Positions 51,454 to 60,453 of a stretch of DNA of 64,000 nt are shown here, piece by piece; position 1 is the stretch's first letter; each line of letters opens with the position of its first letter. Source of the DNA: Bradyrhizobium sp. CIAT3101 (GTDB lineage Bacteria; Pseudomonadota; Alphaproteobacteria; Rhizobiales; Xanthobacteraceae); the NCBI RefSeq assembly GCF_029714945.1, contig NZ_CP121634.1:2129001-2193000 (forward strand), written 5' to 3'. A model generated the notes under the pieces. It was not told the DNA's origin. It saw only the letters and a list, made by a program, of their open reading frames with translations, and made no database searches. Position numbers and translations under genes: made by a program.

Positions 51454-52923
51454 TCACGCCGAAATGAGCGTCTCCACCGTGCGTCGCGCACCGTCCTTGT
51501 AGAGGCGGCCGAGTGCCGCGATCACGGCCTCGCGCAGGCGCGGCTCGGCGCTGAGCGGCCCGAACACTTTTGTGACGGCGAGCAATGCCGGCGCCAGCCG
51601 CTCCGCGACGGGACCGGCCTCGCGCGCCAGGCCCGCGAGCTCGGCGGCGAGGGGATCGCGCACGTCGATGGCGCGGCCCTGCTCGTCGCGTGCGGTGACG
51701 TAGCGCATCCAGCCGGCGACCGCGAGCGCGTGCGTCGCGATCGGCAGGTTTTTGGCCAGGCGATCCTGCATCGCGCCGAGCAGGCGCTGCGGCAGCTTCT
51801 GCGAGCCGTCCATCGCGATCTGCCAGGTGCGGTGATGCAGCGCCGGATTGGCGAAGCGCTTGAGCAGGGACGCACGATAGGCGGCGAGATCGGTGCCCGC
51901 AGGCATCGTCAGCGTCAGCGCCGCCTCTTCCATCACCTGCGCGGCGAGGCGCGCGAAATGCGGATCCTGCATGGTCTCGGCGATGGTCTCGTAACCGGCG
52001 AGATAGCCGAGATAGGCGAGCGCCGAATGGCTGGCGTTGAGCAGCCGCAGCTTCATCAGCTCGAACGGCTTGACGTCGGCGACGAGCTCGACGCCGGCGG
52101 CAGCCAGATCGGGCCTGCCGGCGGAAAAGCGATCCTCGACCACCCATTGCGTGAACGGCTCGGTCATCACAGGCCAGGCGTCACGCATCCCGAGTGCGGC
52201 TGCAACGGCATCACGGTCGGCATCCGTCGTTTCCGGCACGATTCGATCGACCATGGTGCAGGGGAAGGTGGCGTTATCCGCGATCCATTTGCCGAGATCC
52301 TTTGAGCGGAGCGCGGCGAATTGCGTCACGATCCGCTGCACGGTGTGGCCGTTGGCGGCGAGGTTGTCGCAGCACAGCACCGTGAAGGGCGAAAGTCCCT
52401 GCGCCCGCCGGCGCGCCAGTGCTGCCACGATGAAGCCGGGCGCCGAGCGCGGCGCGTCGAAATTGTTGAGATCGTGCACGACGTCGGGATGCCGCTCATC
52501 GAGATCGCCGGTCTGCGGCGTGTGGCAATAGCCCTTCTCGGTGACCGTGAGCGAGACGATGCGGATGGCGGGATCTGCCATTCGCGCGACCAGCGCAGCC
52601 GGTTTCTCGCGCGCGACGACGCTGTCCAGCAGCGCGCCGATGACGCGATGCTCGGTGCCCTCAGTGGCGCGCACGGCAACCGTGTAGAGATGATCCTGCG
52701 GGGCGAGGGCGTCGCGCGTGTCAGGGCTGCGCAGGCTCGCGCCGACAATGCCCCACGAGGCGGCGCCGGTAGCAAGGCAATCGTCGATGACGACGGCCTG
52801 ATGGGCGCGATGAAACGCGCCCAAACCAAGATGCACGATACCGGGCGTAACACGCGCGCGATCATAGGCCGGGCGGCGGATGCGAGGTGCCAGCCGATCG
52901 AGATTGGAGCTGCCAAGCCGCAT
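51454..52923 (-). CDS. uxuB: UxuB/mannitol dehydrogenase family oxidoreductase (probable fructuronate reductase)
   Basis: A 489-residue polyol-specific long-chain dehydrogenase. It has the N-terminal nucleotide fold (PGIVHLGLGAFHRAHQAVVID) and the catalytic helix VKPFELMKLRLLNASHSALAYLGYLAGYET, in which Lys, Asn and His are the family catalytic residues. The family holds mannitol 2-dehydrogenase and D-mannonate oxidoreductase; the uxuA gene at 58089 favours the latter (D-fructuronate to D-mannonate with NADH). Start at 52923 is chosen for GGGAGA 8 bases upstream. It is divergent from the GntR gene. Confidence 0.82.
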   Translation of the reverse strand: MRLGSSNLDRLAPRIRRPAYDRARVTPGIVHLGLGAFHRAHQAVVIDDCLATGAASWGIVGASLRSPDTRDALAPQDHLYTVAVRATEGTEHRVIGALLDSVVAREKPAALVARMADPAIRIVSLTVTEKGYCHTPQTGDLDERHPDVVHDLNNFDAPRSAPGFIVAALARRRAQGLSPFTVLCCDNLAANGHTVQRIVTQFAALRSKDLGKWIADNATFPCTMVDRIVPETTDADRDAVAAALGMRDAWPVMTEPFTQWVVEDRFSAGRPDLAAAGVELVADVKPFELMKLRLLNASHSALAYLGYLAGYETIAETMQDPHFARLAAQVMEEAALTLTMPAGTDLAAYRASLLKRFANPALHHRTWQIAMDGSQKLPQRLLGAMQDRLAKNLPIATHALAVAGWMRYVTARDEQGRAIDVRDPLAAELAGLAREAGPVAERLAPALLAVTKVFGPLSAEPRLREAVIAALGRLYKDGARRTVETLISA

Positions 52924-52988
52924 GGTCGTCTCTCCCTGTATTTGGCCGCTGCTTGACATGGCGGCCGTCCTGGGTCAATGCTCCGGTC

Positions 52989-53017
52989 AATTGGTAAGGC
53001 CAATTCTCCAAAATTGG
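52989..53017. promoter_or_regulatory. UxuR/FadR-type operator palindromes
   Basis: AATTGG-TAAGG-CCAATT (52989-53005) is a perfect palindrome with a five-base centre, close to the TTGGT-N-ACCAA type bound by GntR regulators of sugar acids. A second palindrome CCAA-AA-TTGG lies at 53008-53017. They sit between the divergent uxuB and GntR genes, so one regulator could control both sides. Confidence 0.65.
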
Positions 53018-53061
53018 CGGGTCGCCGGATCCACCGGCGCGACCCTTTCGGGGAGGCCAGC

Positions 53062-53874
53062 GTGCCGCTGGAAGCTGTGGAGGCGAGACGGCTTTACCGC
53101 CAGGTCGCCGATCAATTGCGAAGCCTGATCGACAGCGGCGAGTACGCGGTCGGCAGCCGCTTGCCGACCGAGCGCGAGCTCGCGGAGCAGCTCAGGATCT
53201 CGCGCCCGACGGTGCGCGAAGCCCTGATCGCGCTCGAAGTCGAGGGCCGCGTCCGCATCCGTGTCGGTTCAGGCATTTATGTGAGCGAGCCCGCGGACGC
53301 GGCGCCCGCGTTGGCGGCCGCCGTCATTGAAGGTCCGTTCGAGCTGTTGCGCGCCCGCGAATTCCTCGAAAGCGCCATCGCCGAGCAGGCCGCGCGCGTC
53401 GCGACCAAGGACGATCTCGCACGCATCGATGCCGCCCTGGTGGCGATGGAGAACGTCGCGCATCCCGGCGAAGCCTCGATGGTCCATGACCGCGCCTTCC
53501 ATATCGCGATCGCCGGATGCCTCGGCAATGCCGTTCTGGTGCGCGTGGTCGGCGAGCTGTTCGACCAGCGCCTCAACCCCTATTTCGCGCAGCTTGCGCA
53601 TTATTTCGAGAACCCCGGCACCTGGCGCACGGCGCTTAGCGAGCACCGGGCCGTGCGCGATGCCATCGCGGCGCGCCAGCCAAAGGCGGCCCGCGACGCC
53701 ATGCGCGATCACCTCGCGCATTCGCAGGAGCGCTTTGCGCAGAATTTTGGCGCCGAAACCGCCGCGGCAGCGCCGACGATGCGGAAGCGGACCGCGCGAT
53801 CCGAGGCTCAGCCGGCGAAGCCAAAACGACCGTCGAAGAAGCCGGTCAAAAGCGGCAGCGCGCGGCGGCGATGA
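53062..53874 (+). CDS. GntR family regulator (FadR/FCD subfamily) of sugar-acid genes
   Basis: A 270-residue regulator. N-terminal winged helix: RLYRQVADQLRSLIDSGEYAVGSRLPTERELAEQLRISRPTVREALIALEVEGRVRIRVGSGIYV. The FCD domain follows (LLRAREFLESAIAEQAARVA; HDRAFHIAIAGCLGN; SEHRAVRDAIAARQPKAARDAMRDHL), where Asp and His residues bind a metal and the effector acid. The tail is Lys/Arg-rich. GTG 53062 follows GGGGAGG; the longer frame from 52978 would cross the operator. UxuR and ExuR are of this type. Confidence 0.88.
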   Translation: MPLEAVEARRLYRQVADQLRSLIDSGEYAVGSRLPTERELAEQLRISRPTVREALIALEVEGRVRIRVGSGIYVSEPADAAPALAAAVIEGPFELLRAREFLESAIAEQAARVATKDDLARIDAALVAMENVAHPGEASMVHDRAFHIAIAGCLGNAVLVRVVGELFDQRLNPYFAQLAHYFENPGTWRTALSEHRAVRDAIAARQPKAARDAMRDHLAHSQERFAQNFGAETAAAAPTMRKRTARSEAQPAKPKRPSKKPVKSGSARRR

Positions 53875-53944
53875 GATTGGGCGGCTCGCATCGGTTTCGA
53901 GGCGAGTGAACAAGAAGCAGACTTGAGTGAGTGGAGGAAAATCA

Positions 53945-54922
53945 GTGTTGAAGAAAATCACGATGGTGCTGGCGGTCTCGGCCGCGGCAATGTTTGCGAC
54001 GACCGAGGCCAGCCTGGCGCAGACCAAGCTGAAATGGGCCCATGTCTACGAGACCTCGGAGCCGTTCCACACCGCGTCCGTCTGGGCCGCGCAGGAGATC
54101 GGCAAGCGCACCAACGGGCGCTACCAGATCGACGTCTATCCGGCGTCCCAGCTCGGCAAGGAAGCCGACATCAACCAGGGCCTCTCGCTCGGCTCGGTCG
54201 ATATCATCATCTCCGGCTCGAGCTTCGCGGCCAAGAGCTTCCCGCCGATCGGCGTGACCTATTATCCCTACACCTTCCGCGATGCCGATCATCTGCTCGC
54301 CTATACCAAGAGCGACATCTTCAAGGAGCTCGCCAAGGGTTACGAGGACAAGAGCGGTCATCACATCATCGCGGTGACCTATTACGGCGTGCGCCAGACT
54401 TCGTCGAACAAGCCGATCAAGACCTGTGCCGACCTCAAGGGCCTGAAGATGCGCGTGCCCGACGTGCCGGCCTATCTCGCCATGCCGCGCGCCTGCGGCG
54501 CCAACACCGCGCCGATCGCTTTCGCCGAGGTCTATCTCGCGCTCCAGAACGGCACCGTCGAGGCGCAGGAAAACCCGCTGACCACGATCGAAGCCAAGAA
54601 GTTCTACGAGGTGCAGAAGCACATCGTGCTCACCGGCCACATCGTCGACCACCTCAACACGGTCGTGGCGGGCGCGCTCTGGAAGAAGCTCTCGGACGAG
54701 GACAAGAAGATCTTCACCGACGTGGCGCAGGAAGCGGCCGCGAAAGCGACCGACGAGATCAAGCAGAACGAGGCCAAGCTCGTCGCCTTCTTCAAGGAGA
54801 AGGGCCTGACCGTGACCGAAGTCGACAAGAACGAGTTCCGCGACATCGTGCTGAAGAACGTTCCGTTCGAAACCTTCGGTTATCGCAAGGCCGATTGGGA
54901 ACGGATCCAGGCGGTCAAGTGA
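53945..54922 (+). CDS. TRAP transporter solute-binding protein (DctP type)
   Basis: A 325-residue periplasmic protein starting at GTG 53945 (GGAGGAAAA upstream). Signal peptide: residues 1-26 (MVLAVSAAAMFATTEASLA core). KLKWAHVYETSEPFHTASVWAAQEI and GLKMRVPDVPAYLAMPRACGANTAPIAFAEVYLALQNGTVEAQENP are DctP signatures; the Arg in MRVP holds the ligand carboxylate. Context suggests a sugar acid such as L-gulonate or D-mannonate. A REP-like element separates it from the permease genes. Confidence 0.9.
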   Translation: MLKKITMVLAVSAAAMFATTEASLAQTKLKWAHVYETSEPFHTASVWAAQEIGKRTNGRYQIDVYPASQLGKEADINQGLSLGSVDIIISGSSFAAKSFPPIGVTYYPYTFRDADHLLAYTKSDIFKELAKGYEDKSGHHIIAVTYYGVRQTSSNKPIKTCADLKGLKMRVPDVPAYLAMPRACGANTAPIAFAEVYLALQNGTVEAQENPLTTIEAKKFYEVQKHIVLTGHIVDHLNTVVAGALWKKLSDEDKKIFTDVAQEAAAKATDEIKQNEAKLVAFFKEKGLTVTEVDKNEFRDIVLKNVPFETFGYRKADWERIQAVK

Positions 54923-54930
54923 CGACGTAG

Positions 54931-55014
54931 TCGTCATCCCGGGGCGGTCCGCAGGACCGAACCCGGGATCTCGAGGTTCCGGGTCTGGTGCTTGCGCACC
55001 ATCCCGGAACGACG
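54931..55014. repeat. REP-like double hairpin between TRAP genes
   Basis: Begins TCGTCATCCCGGG and ends CCCGGAACGACG. It holds a small hairpin CGGTCC-GCA-GGACCG (54945-54959) and a long one, GTTCCGGG at 54976-54983 with CCCGGAAC at 55003-55010, extended inside by TGGTGC/GCACCA. Such sequences are dispersed in Bradyrhizobium. Placed just after dctP, it may protect the dctP message end and lower permease expression. Confidence 0.65.
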
Positions 55015-55039
55015 TGAATTAGTTTTGGGGAGTAACCAC

Positions 55040-55618
55040 ATGTCGACTGCCGAAGTGCACCGGCAGATCACCGGAGACGAGATCGCCCATACCTTCGAGG
55101 AGGAGGCGACGCCGAAGGTCGATCTCGGCGTCTACGCTTTCGAGGATTGGGTGGCACTGGTGATCTTCTGGGTGATGGCGCTGGCCGTCTTCCTGCAGTT
55201 CTTCACCCGCTATGTCCTCAATGACAGCTATGCCTGGACCGAGGAGATCGCGACCTACTGCCTGATCGGTGTCGTCTTCATCGGCGCCTCGATGTGCGTG
55301 CGGCTGTCGCGGCACATCCAGGTCGACCTGATCTACCGCTATCTGCCGCATGTCGTCGCGCGCGCGCTGTCGACGGCGATCGACCTGATCCGGATCGCCT
55401 TCTTCGGTTACGCCATCAAGCTGGTCTGGGTCTACATCCAGATCATCGGCGACGAATCCATGACCACGATCAATCTGCCCAAGGACTACGTCTATTACGC
55501 CGTTCTCCTCGGCTTCGTGCTGATGTTCGTGCGCTCGGTGCAGGTCGCGCTGCAACATCTGCGACAGGGCTATTCGATCCTCGAACGTCCCGGCGCCTAC
55601 GACGGTTTTGAAGGATAA
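55040..55618 (+). CDS. TRAP transporter small permease (DctQ type)
   Basis: A 192-residue protein with four membrane segments (EDWVALVIFWVMALAVFLQFFTRYVLN; YCLIGVVFIGASM; ARALSTAIDLIRIAFFGYAIKLVWVY; YVYYAVLLGFVLMFVRSVQ). The YAWTEEIATYCLIG stretch is a DctQ hallmark. GGGGAG precedes ATG 55040. An N-terminal cytoplasmic tail of about 40 residues is acidic. The large permease starts 4 nt after its stop. Confidence 0.9.
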   Translation: MSTAEVHRQITGDEIAHTFEEEATPKVDLGVYAFEDWVALVIFWVMALAVFLQFFTRYVLNDSYAWTEEIATYCLIGVVFIGASMCVRLSRHIQVDLIYRYLPHVVARALSTAIDLIRIAFFGYAIKLVWVYIQIIGDESMTTINLPKDYVYYAVLLGFVLMFVRSVQVALQHLRQGYSILERPGAYDGFEG

Positions 55619-55622
55619 TCTC

Positions 55623-57029
55623 ATGCTGCTGTTGCTTGGCGGTTTTCTCGTCCTGATGCTGCTCGGCGTTCCCGTGGCGATTGCCATGGCCGCGTCGTCG
55701 TTGCTCTACATCCTGGTCAGCGGCGTGACGCCGGATGTTACGCTGGCGCAACGCATGATCGCGGGCGTCGAGAGCTTTCCGCTGCTCGCCGTGCCTTTCT
55801 TCATCCTGGCCGGCAATCTCATGAACATCGCCGGCGTCACCGGCCGCATCTACAAATTCGCCGTCGCGCTGGTCGGCTGGATGCGCGGCGGCCTCGGTCA
55901 CGTCAACATCATCGGTTCGGTGATCTTCTCCGGCATGTCCGGCACCGCGATCGCGGATGCCGCCGGTCTCGGCACCATCGAGATCAAGGCGATGAAGGAC
56001 CACGGCTACACCACCGAGTTCTCGGTCGGCGTCACCGCGGCCTCGGCCACGCTCGGCCCGATCATCCCGCCGTCGCTGCCCTTCGTGATCTACGGCATGA
56101 TGGCGAACGTCTCGATCGGTGCGCTGTTCCTCGGAGGCGTCATTCCCGGCATCGTCATGACGCTGCTGATGATGGCCACCGTCACCTACTTTGCGCACAA
56201 GAACAAATGGGGCAGCGACACGCCGTTCTCCTGGCCGCAGCTCGGCTCGGCCGGCCTCGAGATCGCCATCGTGCTCGCATTCCCGCTGGCGATCTGGCTG
56301 ATGGTGATGGCCGGCATGTCGACCAACATGGCCGTCGTCATCGGCCTCGGCGCGCTGCTGGCGATCGACTGGTACTTCGATTTCTCCGCGGTGATGGCGC
56401 TGATGGCACCTGTCATCCTGATCGGCGGCATGACGCTCGGCTGGTTCACGCCGACCGAGGCGGCCGTGGCCGCGGTGATCTGGTCGCTGTTCCTCGGCCT
56501 CGTGCGTTACCGCACCATGACCCTGAAGACGGTGGCGAAGGCGACCTTCGACACCATCGAGACCACGGCTTCCGTGCTGTTCATCGTCACCGCAGCCTCG
56601 ATCTTCGCCTGGCTGCTGACGGTGTCGCAGGCGGCCCAATTGCTGTCGGACTGGATGCTCAGCATCACCCACAACAAATGGGTGTTCCTGGCGCTCGCCA
56701 ACGTGCTGATCCTGTTCGTCGGCTGCTTCATCGACACCACGGCGGCGATCACCATTCTGGTGCCGATCCTGCTGCCGATCGTGCTCAAGCTCGGCATCGA
56801 TCCGATCCATTTCGGTCTGATCATGACGCTGAACCTGATGATCGGCCTGTTGCATCCGCCGCTCGGCATGGTGCTGTTCGTGCTCGCCCGCGTGGCAAAG
56901 CTCTCGGTCGAGCGTACGACGGTCGCGATCCTGCCCTGGCTGGTGCCGCTGCTGATCGCGCTGATCGCGATCACCTACATTCCCGAACTCACCCTCTGGC
57001 TGCCAAAATACATGGGACTTTCCAAATGA
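55623..57029 (+). CDS. TRAP transporter large permease (DctM type)
   Basis: A 468-residue membrane protein with about twelve segments and DctM signatures: SFPLLAVPFFILAGNLMNIAGVTGRI, GHVNIIGSVIFSGMSGTAIADAAGLG and PPLGMVLFVLARVAK. It is somewhat longer than usual (about 430). ATG 55623 follows GAAGGA; a TTG at 55608 overlapping dctQ is less likely. It overlaps the dehydrogenase gene by 4 nt, showing that transport and oxidation are co-translated. Confidence 0.92.
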   Translation: MLLLLGGFLVLMLLGVPVAIAMAASSLLYILVSGVTPDVTLAQRMIAGVESFPLLAVPFFILAGNLMNIAGVTGRIYKFAVALVGWMRGGLGHVNIIGSVIFSGMSGTAIADAAGLGTIEIKAMKDHGYTTEFSVGVTAASATLGPIIPPSLPFVIYGMMANVSIGALFLGGVIPGIVMTLLMMATVTYFAHKNKWGSDTPFSWPQLGSAGLEIAIVLAFPLAIWLMVMAGMSTNMAVVIGLGALLAIDWYFDFSAVMALMAPVILIGGMTLGWFTPTEAAVAAVIWSLFLGLVRYRTMTLKTVAKATFDTIETTASVLFIVTAASIFAWLLTVSQAAQLLSDWMLSITHNKWVFLALANVLILFVGCFIDTTAAITILVPILLPIVLKLGIDPIHFGLIMTLNLMIGLLHPPLGMVLFVLARVAKLSVERTTVAILPWLVPLLIALIAITYIPELTLWLPKYMGLSK

Positions 57030-58075
57030 CCTCGACCTCTCTCGCCGCAACCCTGTTTGGCCCCGAAGATCTCCGCATGATCGAGCATCCGCTCGACAAG
57101 CTGGCCGACGGCATGGTGCGTATCCGCTTCGGAGCCGGCGGCATCTGCGGCTCGGACATGCATTACTTCCGCCACGCCCGGACCGGCGATTTCGTCGTGA
57201 AGTCGCCGCTGGTGCTCGGTCACGAGATCTCGGGCCAGGTCGTGGAGATCGCGGGTTCCGCAGCCAATCTGAAGGTCGGTGACCGCGTCGCCGTCAACCC
57301 GTCGCGCTGGTGCGGCCATTGCGGCGCCTGCCGCGAGGGCCGGCAGAACCTCTGCGAGAATATCTACTTCATGGGCTCGGCGTCGAAGACGCCGCACATG
57401 CAGGGCGGTTTCGCCAACTATTTCGACGCGATCCCGGCGCAGTGCGTGAAGATCCCGGACCACGTGTCCTATCAGGCCGCGGCGCTCGCCGAGCCGCTCG
57501 CGGTCTGCCTGCACGCCGTTGCACGTGCCGGCAAGATCGAAGGCAAGCGCGGCATCATCTTCGGTGCCGGCCCGATCGGGCTCTTGACCATGCTTGCCGC
57601 GCACCGCGCCGGCATGGCTGACGTCACGGTGGCCGACATCGCACCGGCGCCGCTCGCCTTCGCGACAAAGCTCGGTGCGTCCCATGTCGAGAACGTCTCG
57701 GGCGGAGAAGAGGGCCTGAAGGCGCAAGCGGCGTCGCGTCCCTACGACGTCGCGTTCGAGGTCTCGGGCACGGCCGCTGGTCTTGCCAGCGCCATCGGCA
57801 TTATCAGGCGCGGCGGCGTGGTGGTGCAGATCGGCAATCTGCCGGGCGGGCAAATTCCGACGCCGTCGAATGCGGTGATGGCAAAGGAGATCGACCTGCG
57901 CGGCTCGTTCCGCTTCGGGCTTGAATTCATGACGGCGGTGGAATTGATTGGATCCGGCAGCGTCGACGTGCTGTCACTCGTCACCGCCGAGCGGCCGTTG
58001 TCGACCGCGCCTGACGCGCTGCGGCTGGCGCTCGACCGCTCGCAGAGCGTCAAGGTCGTGCTGACTGCCAACTGA
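57026..58075 (+). CDS. Zinc-dependent sugar-acid 5-dehydrogenase (L-idonate/L-gulonate type)
   Basis: A 349-residue MDR enzyme. Catalytic zinc ligands are Cys41 (GGICGSD), His66 and Glu67 (LGHE); structural zinc is bound by Cys96, 99, 102 and 110. The Rossmann loop is IIFGAGPIGLL. It matches the L-idonate 5-dehydrogenase group. With UxuB and UxuA beside it, oxidation of L-gulonate at C5 to D-fructuronate, as known for GulD/RspB-type enzymes, is a more fitting guess than idonate. No symbol is given because the substrate is inferred. Confidence 0.8.
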   Translation: MTSTSLAATLFGPEDLRMIEHPLDKLADGMVRIRFGAGGICGSDMHYFRHARTGDFVVKSPLVLGHEISGQVVEIAGSAANLKVGDRVAVNPSRWCGHCGACREGRQNLCENIYFMGSASKTPHMQGGFANYFDAIPAQCVKIPDHVSYQAAALAEPLAVCLHAVARAGKIEGKRGIIFGAGPIGLLTMLAAHRAGMADVTVADIAPAPLAFATKLGASHVENVSGGEEGLKAQAASRPYDVAFEVSGTAAGLASAIGIIRRGGVVVQIGNLPGGQIPTPSNAVMAKEIDLRGSFRFGLEFMTAVELIGSGSVDVLSLVTAERPLSTAPDALRLALDRSQSVKVVLTAN

Positions 58076-58088
58076 TTGGAGAATACCC

Positions 58089-59279
58089 ATGATGCTCGAG
58101 GGATGGCGCTGGTACGGACCCAATGATCCCGTGTCGCTCGACGACGTCAGGCAGGCCGGGGCGAGCGATATCGTCTCGGCGCTGCATCAGGTGCCGATTG
58201 GCGAGGCCTGGACGCGCAAGGCGGTCGAGGAGCGCAAGAATTTCATCGAGAATGGCCAGCCCGGCCGCTCGCAGCTGATCTGGTCGGTGGTGGAATCGAT
58301 TCCGATCCCTGACGACGTCAAGCGGCTCGGCGGAAAGGCGACGAAATCGATCGAGGCGTGGATTGCAAGTCTTGAAGCAGTGGCCGCAGCCGGCATCAAG
58401 GTCATCTGTTACAACTTCATGCCCGTCGTCGACTGGTGCCGGACGGATCTCGAATGGGAGCTGCCAAACGGCGCCCGTGCCCTGCGCTTCGATCAGGATC
58501 GCTTTGCGGCGTTCGAGCTGCATATCCTGGAACGTCCGGCTGCGCGACAGGAATACTCCCCCGAGCAGCAGGCGCGCGCCAAAAAGCTGTTCGATCAGAT
58601 GAGCCAGGCCGATATCGACTATCTCATCATGGTCATCGCCAGCGCGTTGCCGGGCTCGACAACCGAGCCGATGACCATTCCGCAATTCCGCGACAAGCTG
58701 GACGCTTATCGCGACATCACGCCAAAAATCCTGCGGCAGCATCTCGCCGAATTCCTGAGCCGCGTCGCGCCGGTCGCCGAGCAGCTCGGCGTGTCGCTGA
58801 CGCTGCACCCCGACGATCCGCCGCGGCCGCTGTTCGGCCTGCCGCGCATCGCTTCCACGGCCGAGGACTACCAGGCGCTGTTTGACGCGGTGCCGTCGAA
58901 GGCCAACGGCATCTGCCTCTGCACGGGCTCGCTCGGCGTGCGCGCCGAGAACGATCTGCCCGCCATGGCCGAACGCTTCGGCCCGCGCATTGCCTTTGCC
59001 CATCTGCGCGCGACCAAGCGCGAGGCGGACGGGGTATCGTTCCACGAGTCCGATCATCTCGACGGCGACGTCGATATGATTGCGGTGCTCAAGGCGTTGT
59101 TGAAGGAGAATGCGCGGCGCTCACCGGACCAGAGGATCGTCTTCCGTCCCGACCACGGCCATCGCATGCTGGACGATCTCGCCGCTACCAAGCGCACCAA
59201 TCCCGGCTATACTGCAATCGGCCGCCTCCGTGGCCTCGCCGAGCTCCGCGGCGCGATTCGTGCGATCGAGCATCACTAG
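58089..59279 (+). CDS. uxuA: Mannonate dehydratase UxuA
   Basis: A 396-residue protein, the normal UxuA length, starting MMLEGWRWYGPNDPVSLDDVRQAGASDIVSALHQVPIGEAW. Further family sequences include VICYNFMPVVDWCRTDL, LTLHPDDPPRPLFGLPRI and the metal-binding region ending VFRPDHGHRMLDD. It removes water from D-mannonate to give 2-keto-3-deoxygluconate, which would enter the Entner-Doudoroff pathway through kinase and aldolase genes that are not in this window. Last gene but one of the TRAP operon. Confidence 0.92.
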   Translation: MMLEGWRWYGPNDPVSLDDVRQAGASDIVSALHQVPIGEAWTRKAVEERKNFIENGQPGRSQLIWSVVESIPIPDDVKRLGGKATKSIEAWIASLEAVAAAGIKVICYNFMPVVDWCRTDLEWELPNGARALRFDQDRFAAFELHILERPAARQEYSPEQQARAKKLFDQMSQADIDYLIMVIASALPGSTTEPMTIPQFRDKLDAYRDITPKILRQHLAEFLSRVAPVAEQLGVSLTLHPDDPPRPLFGLPRIASTAEDYQALFDAVPSKANGICLCTGSLGVRAENDLPAMAERFGPRIAFAHLRATKREADGVSFHESDHLDGDVDMIAVLKALLKENARRSPDQRIVFRPDHGHRMLDDLAATKRTNPGYTAIGRLRGLAELRGAIRAIEHH

Positions 59280-59296
59280 GAGATCTAAGGTAAGCG

Positions 59297-60448
59297 ATGC
59301 GGCTGGCACAGTGTCATAACTTCCACGATTTCCGGCGGCTGGCACGCAGCCGGCTGCCCGGCCCGATCTTCGACTATATCGACGGCGGGGCCGACGATGA
59401 GACGACCCTTCGCCGCAACAGTGCCAGCTTCGAGCATTGCGACCTGTTACCCAACGTGCTGCGCGGCGTGCAGCAGGTCGACCTCTCGGTCACCGTCATG
59501 GGCCAGAAGCTCGCGCAGCCGTTCTACTGCTCGCCGACCGCCTTGCAGCGGCTGTTTCACTATGACGGCGAGCGTGCGGTCGGCGCGGCGGCCGCGAAGT
59601 ACGGCACCATGTTCGGCGTCTCCTCGCTGGGCACGGTGAGCCTGGAGGAATTGCGCAAGGCCTATGACACGCCGCAGGTCTATCAGTTCTATTTCCACCG
59701 GGATCGCGGTCTCAACCGCGCCATGATGCAGCGGGCCAAGGAGGCCGGCGTCGAGGTCATGATGCTGACCGTCGACAGCATCACCGGTGGCAATCGCGAG
59801 CGCGATCTGCGCACCGGCTTCAGCATTCCCTTCCGCCTGACGCTGGCCGGCATGCTGCAATTCGCGATCAAGCCGCGATGGGGCATCGACTATGTCACCC
59901 ACGAGAAATTCCGGCTGCCGCAACTGGACGAGCACGTCGACATGGGCGGCGGCACCATGTCGATCGGCCGCTATTTCACGGAGATGCTGGATCCCGCGAT
60001 GAACTGGGACGATGTCGCGGAGATGGTGAAGAACTGGAACGGGCCGTTCTGCCTGAAGGGGATCATGTCGGTGGAAGACGCGCGTCGCGCGGTCGACATC
60101 GGCTGTGCCGGCATCGTGCTGTCCAACCATGGCGGCCGCCAGCTCGACGGCTCCCGCTCGGCCTTCGACCAGCTCGCCGAAATCGTCGACGCCGTGGGTG
60201 ACCGCATCGACGTGATGATGGATGGCGGCATCCAGCGCGGAACCCATGTCCTGAAAGCGCTGTCGCTCGGTGCCAAGGCGGTCGGGCTCGGACGATACTA
60301 TCTCTATCCGCTCGCCGCGGCGGGCCAGCCCGGTGTCGAGCGCGCCCTCGGGCTGCTGCGCACGGAGCTCGAGCGCGGCATGAAGCTGATGGGATGCACG
60401 TCGATCAGCCAGCTGTCGCGCGCCAATCTGCGCTTCCGGCCCGGGTAG
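59297..60448 (+). CDS. FMN-dependent alpha-hydroxy acid oxidase/dehydrogenase
   Basis: A 383-residue enzyme of the lactate/glycolate/mandelate oxidase family. The catalytic His-Arg block SNHGGRQLDGS (near residue 275) and the FMN site DVMMDGGIQRGTHVLKALSLGAKAVGLGR are diagnostic. IFDYIDGGADDE at the start is also conserved. It follows uxuA by 17 nt, so it may oxidise a 2-hydroxy acid taken up by the same TRAP system, or simply ride along. The substrate is unknown. Confidence 0.87.
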   Translation: MRLAQCHNFHDFRRLARSRLPGPIFDYIDGGADDETTLRRNSASFEHCDLLPNVLRGVQQVDLSVTVMGQKLAQPFYCSPTALQRLFHYDGERAVGAAAAKYGTMFGVSSLGTVSLEELRKAYDTPQVYQFYFHRDRGLNRAMMQRAKEAGVEVMMLTVDSITGGNRERDLRTGFSIPFRLTLAGMLQFAIKPRWGIDYVTHEKFRLPQLDEHVDMGGGTMSIGRYFTEMLDPAMNWDDVAEMVKNWNGPFCLKGIMSVEDARRAVDIGCAGIVLSNHGGRQLDGSRSAFDQLAEIVDAVGDRIDVMMDGGIQRGTHVLKALSLGAKAVGLGRYYLYPLAAAGQPGVERALGLLRTELERGMKLMGCTSISQLSRANLRFRPG

Positions 60449-60453
60449 CGCGC

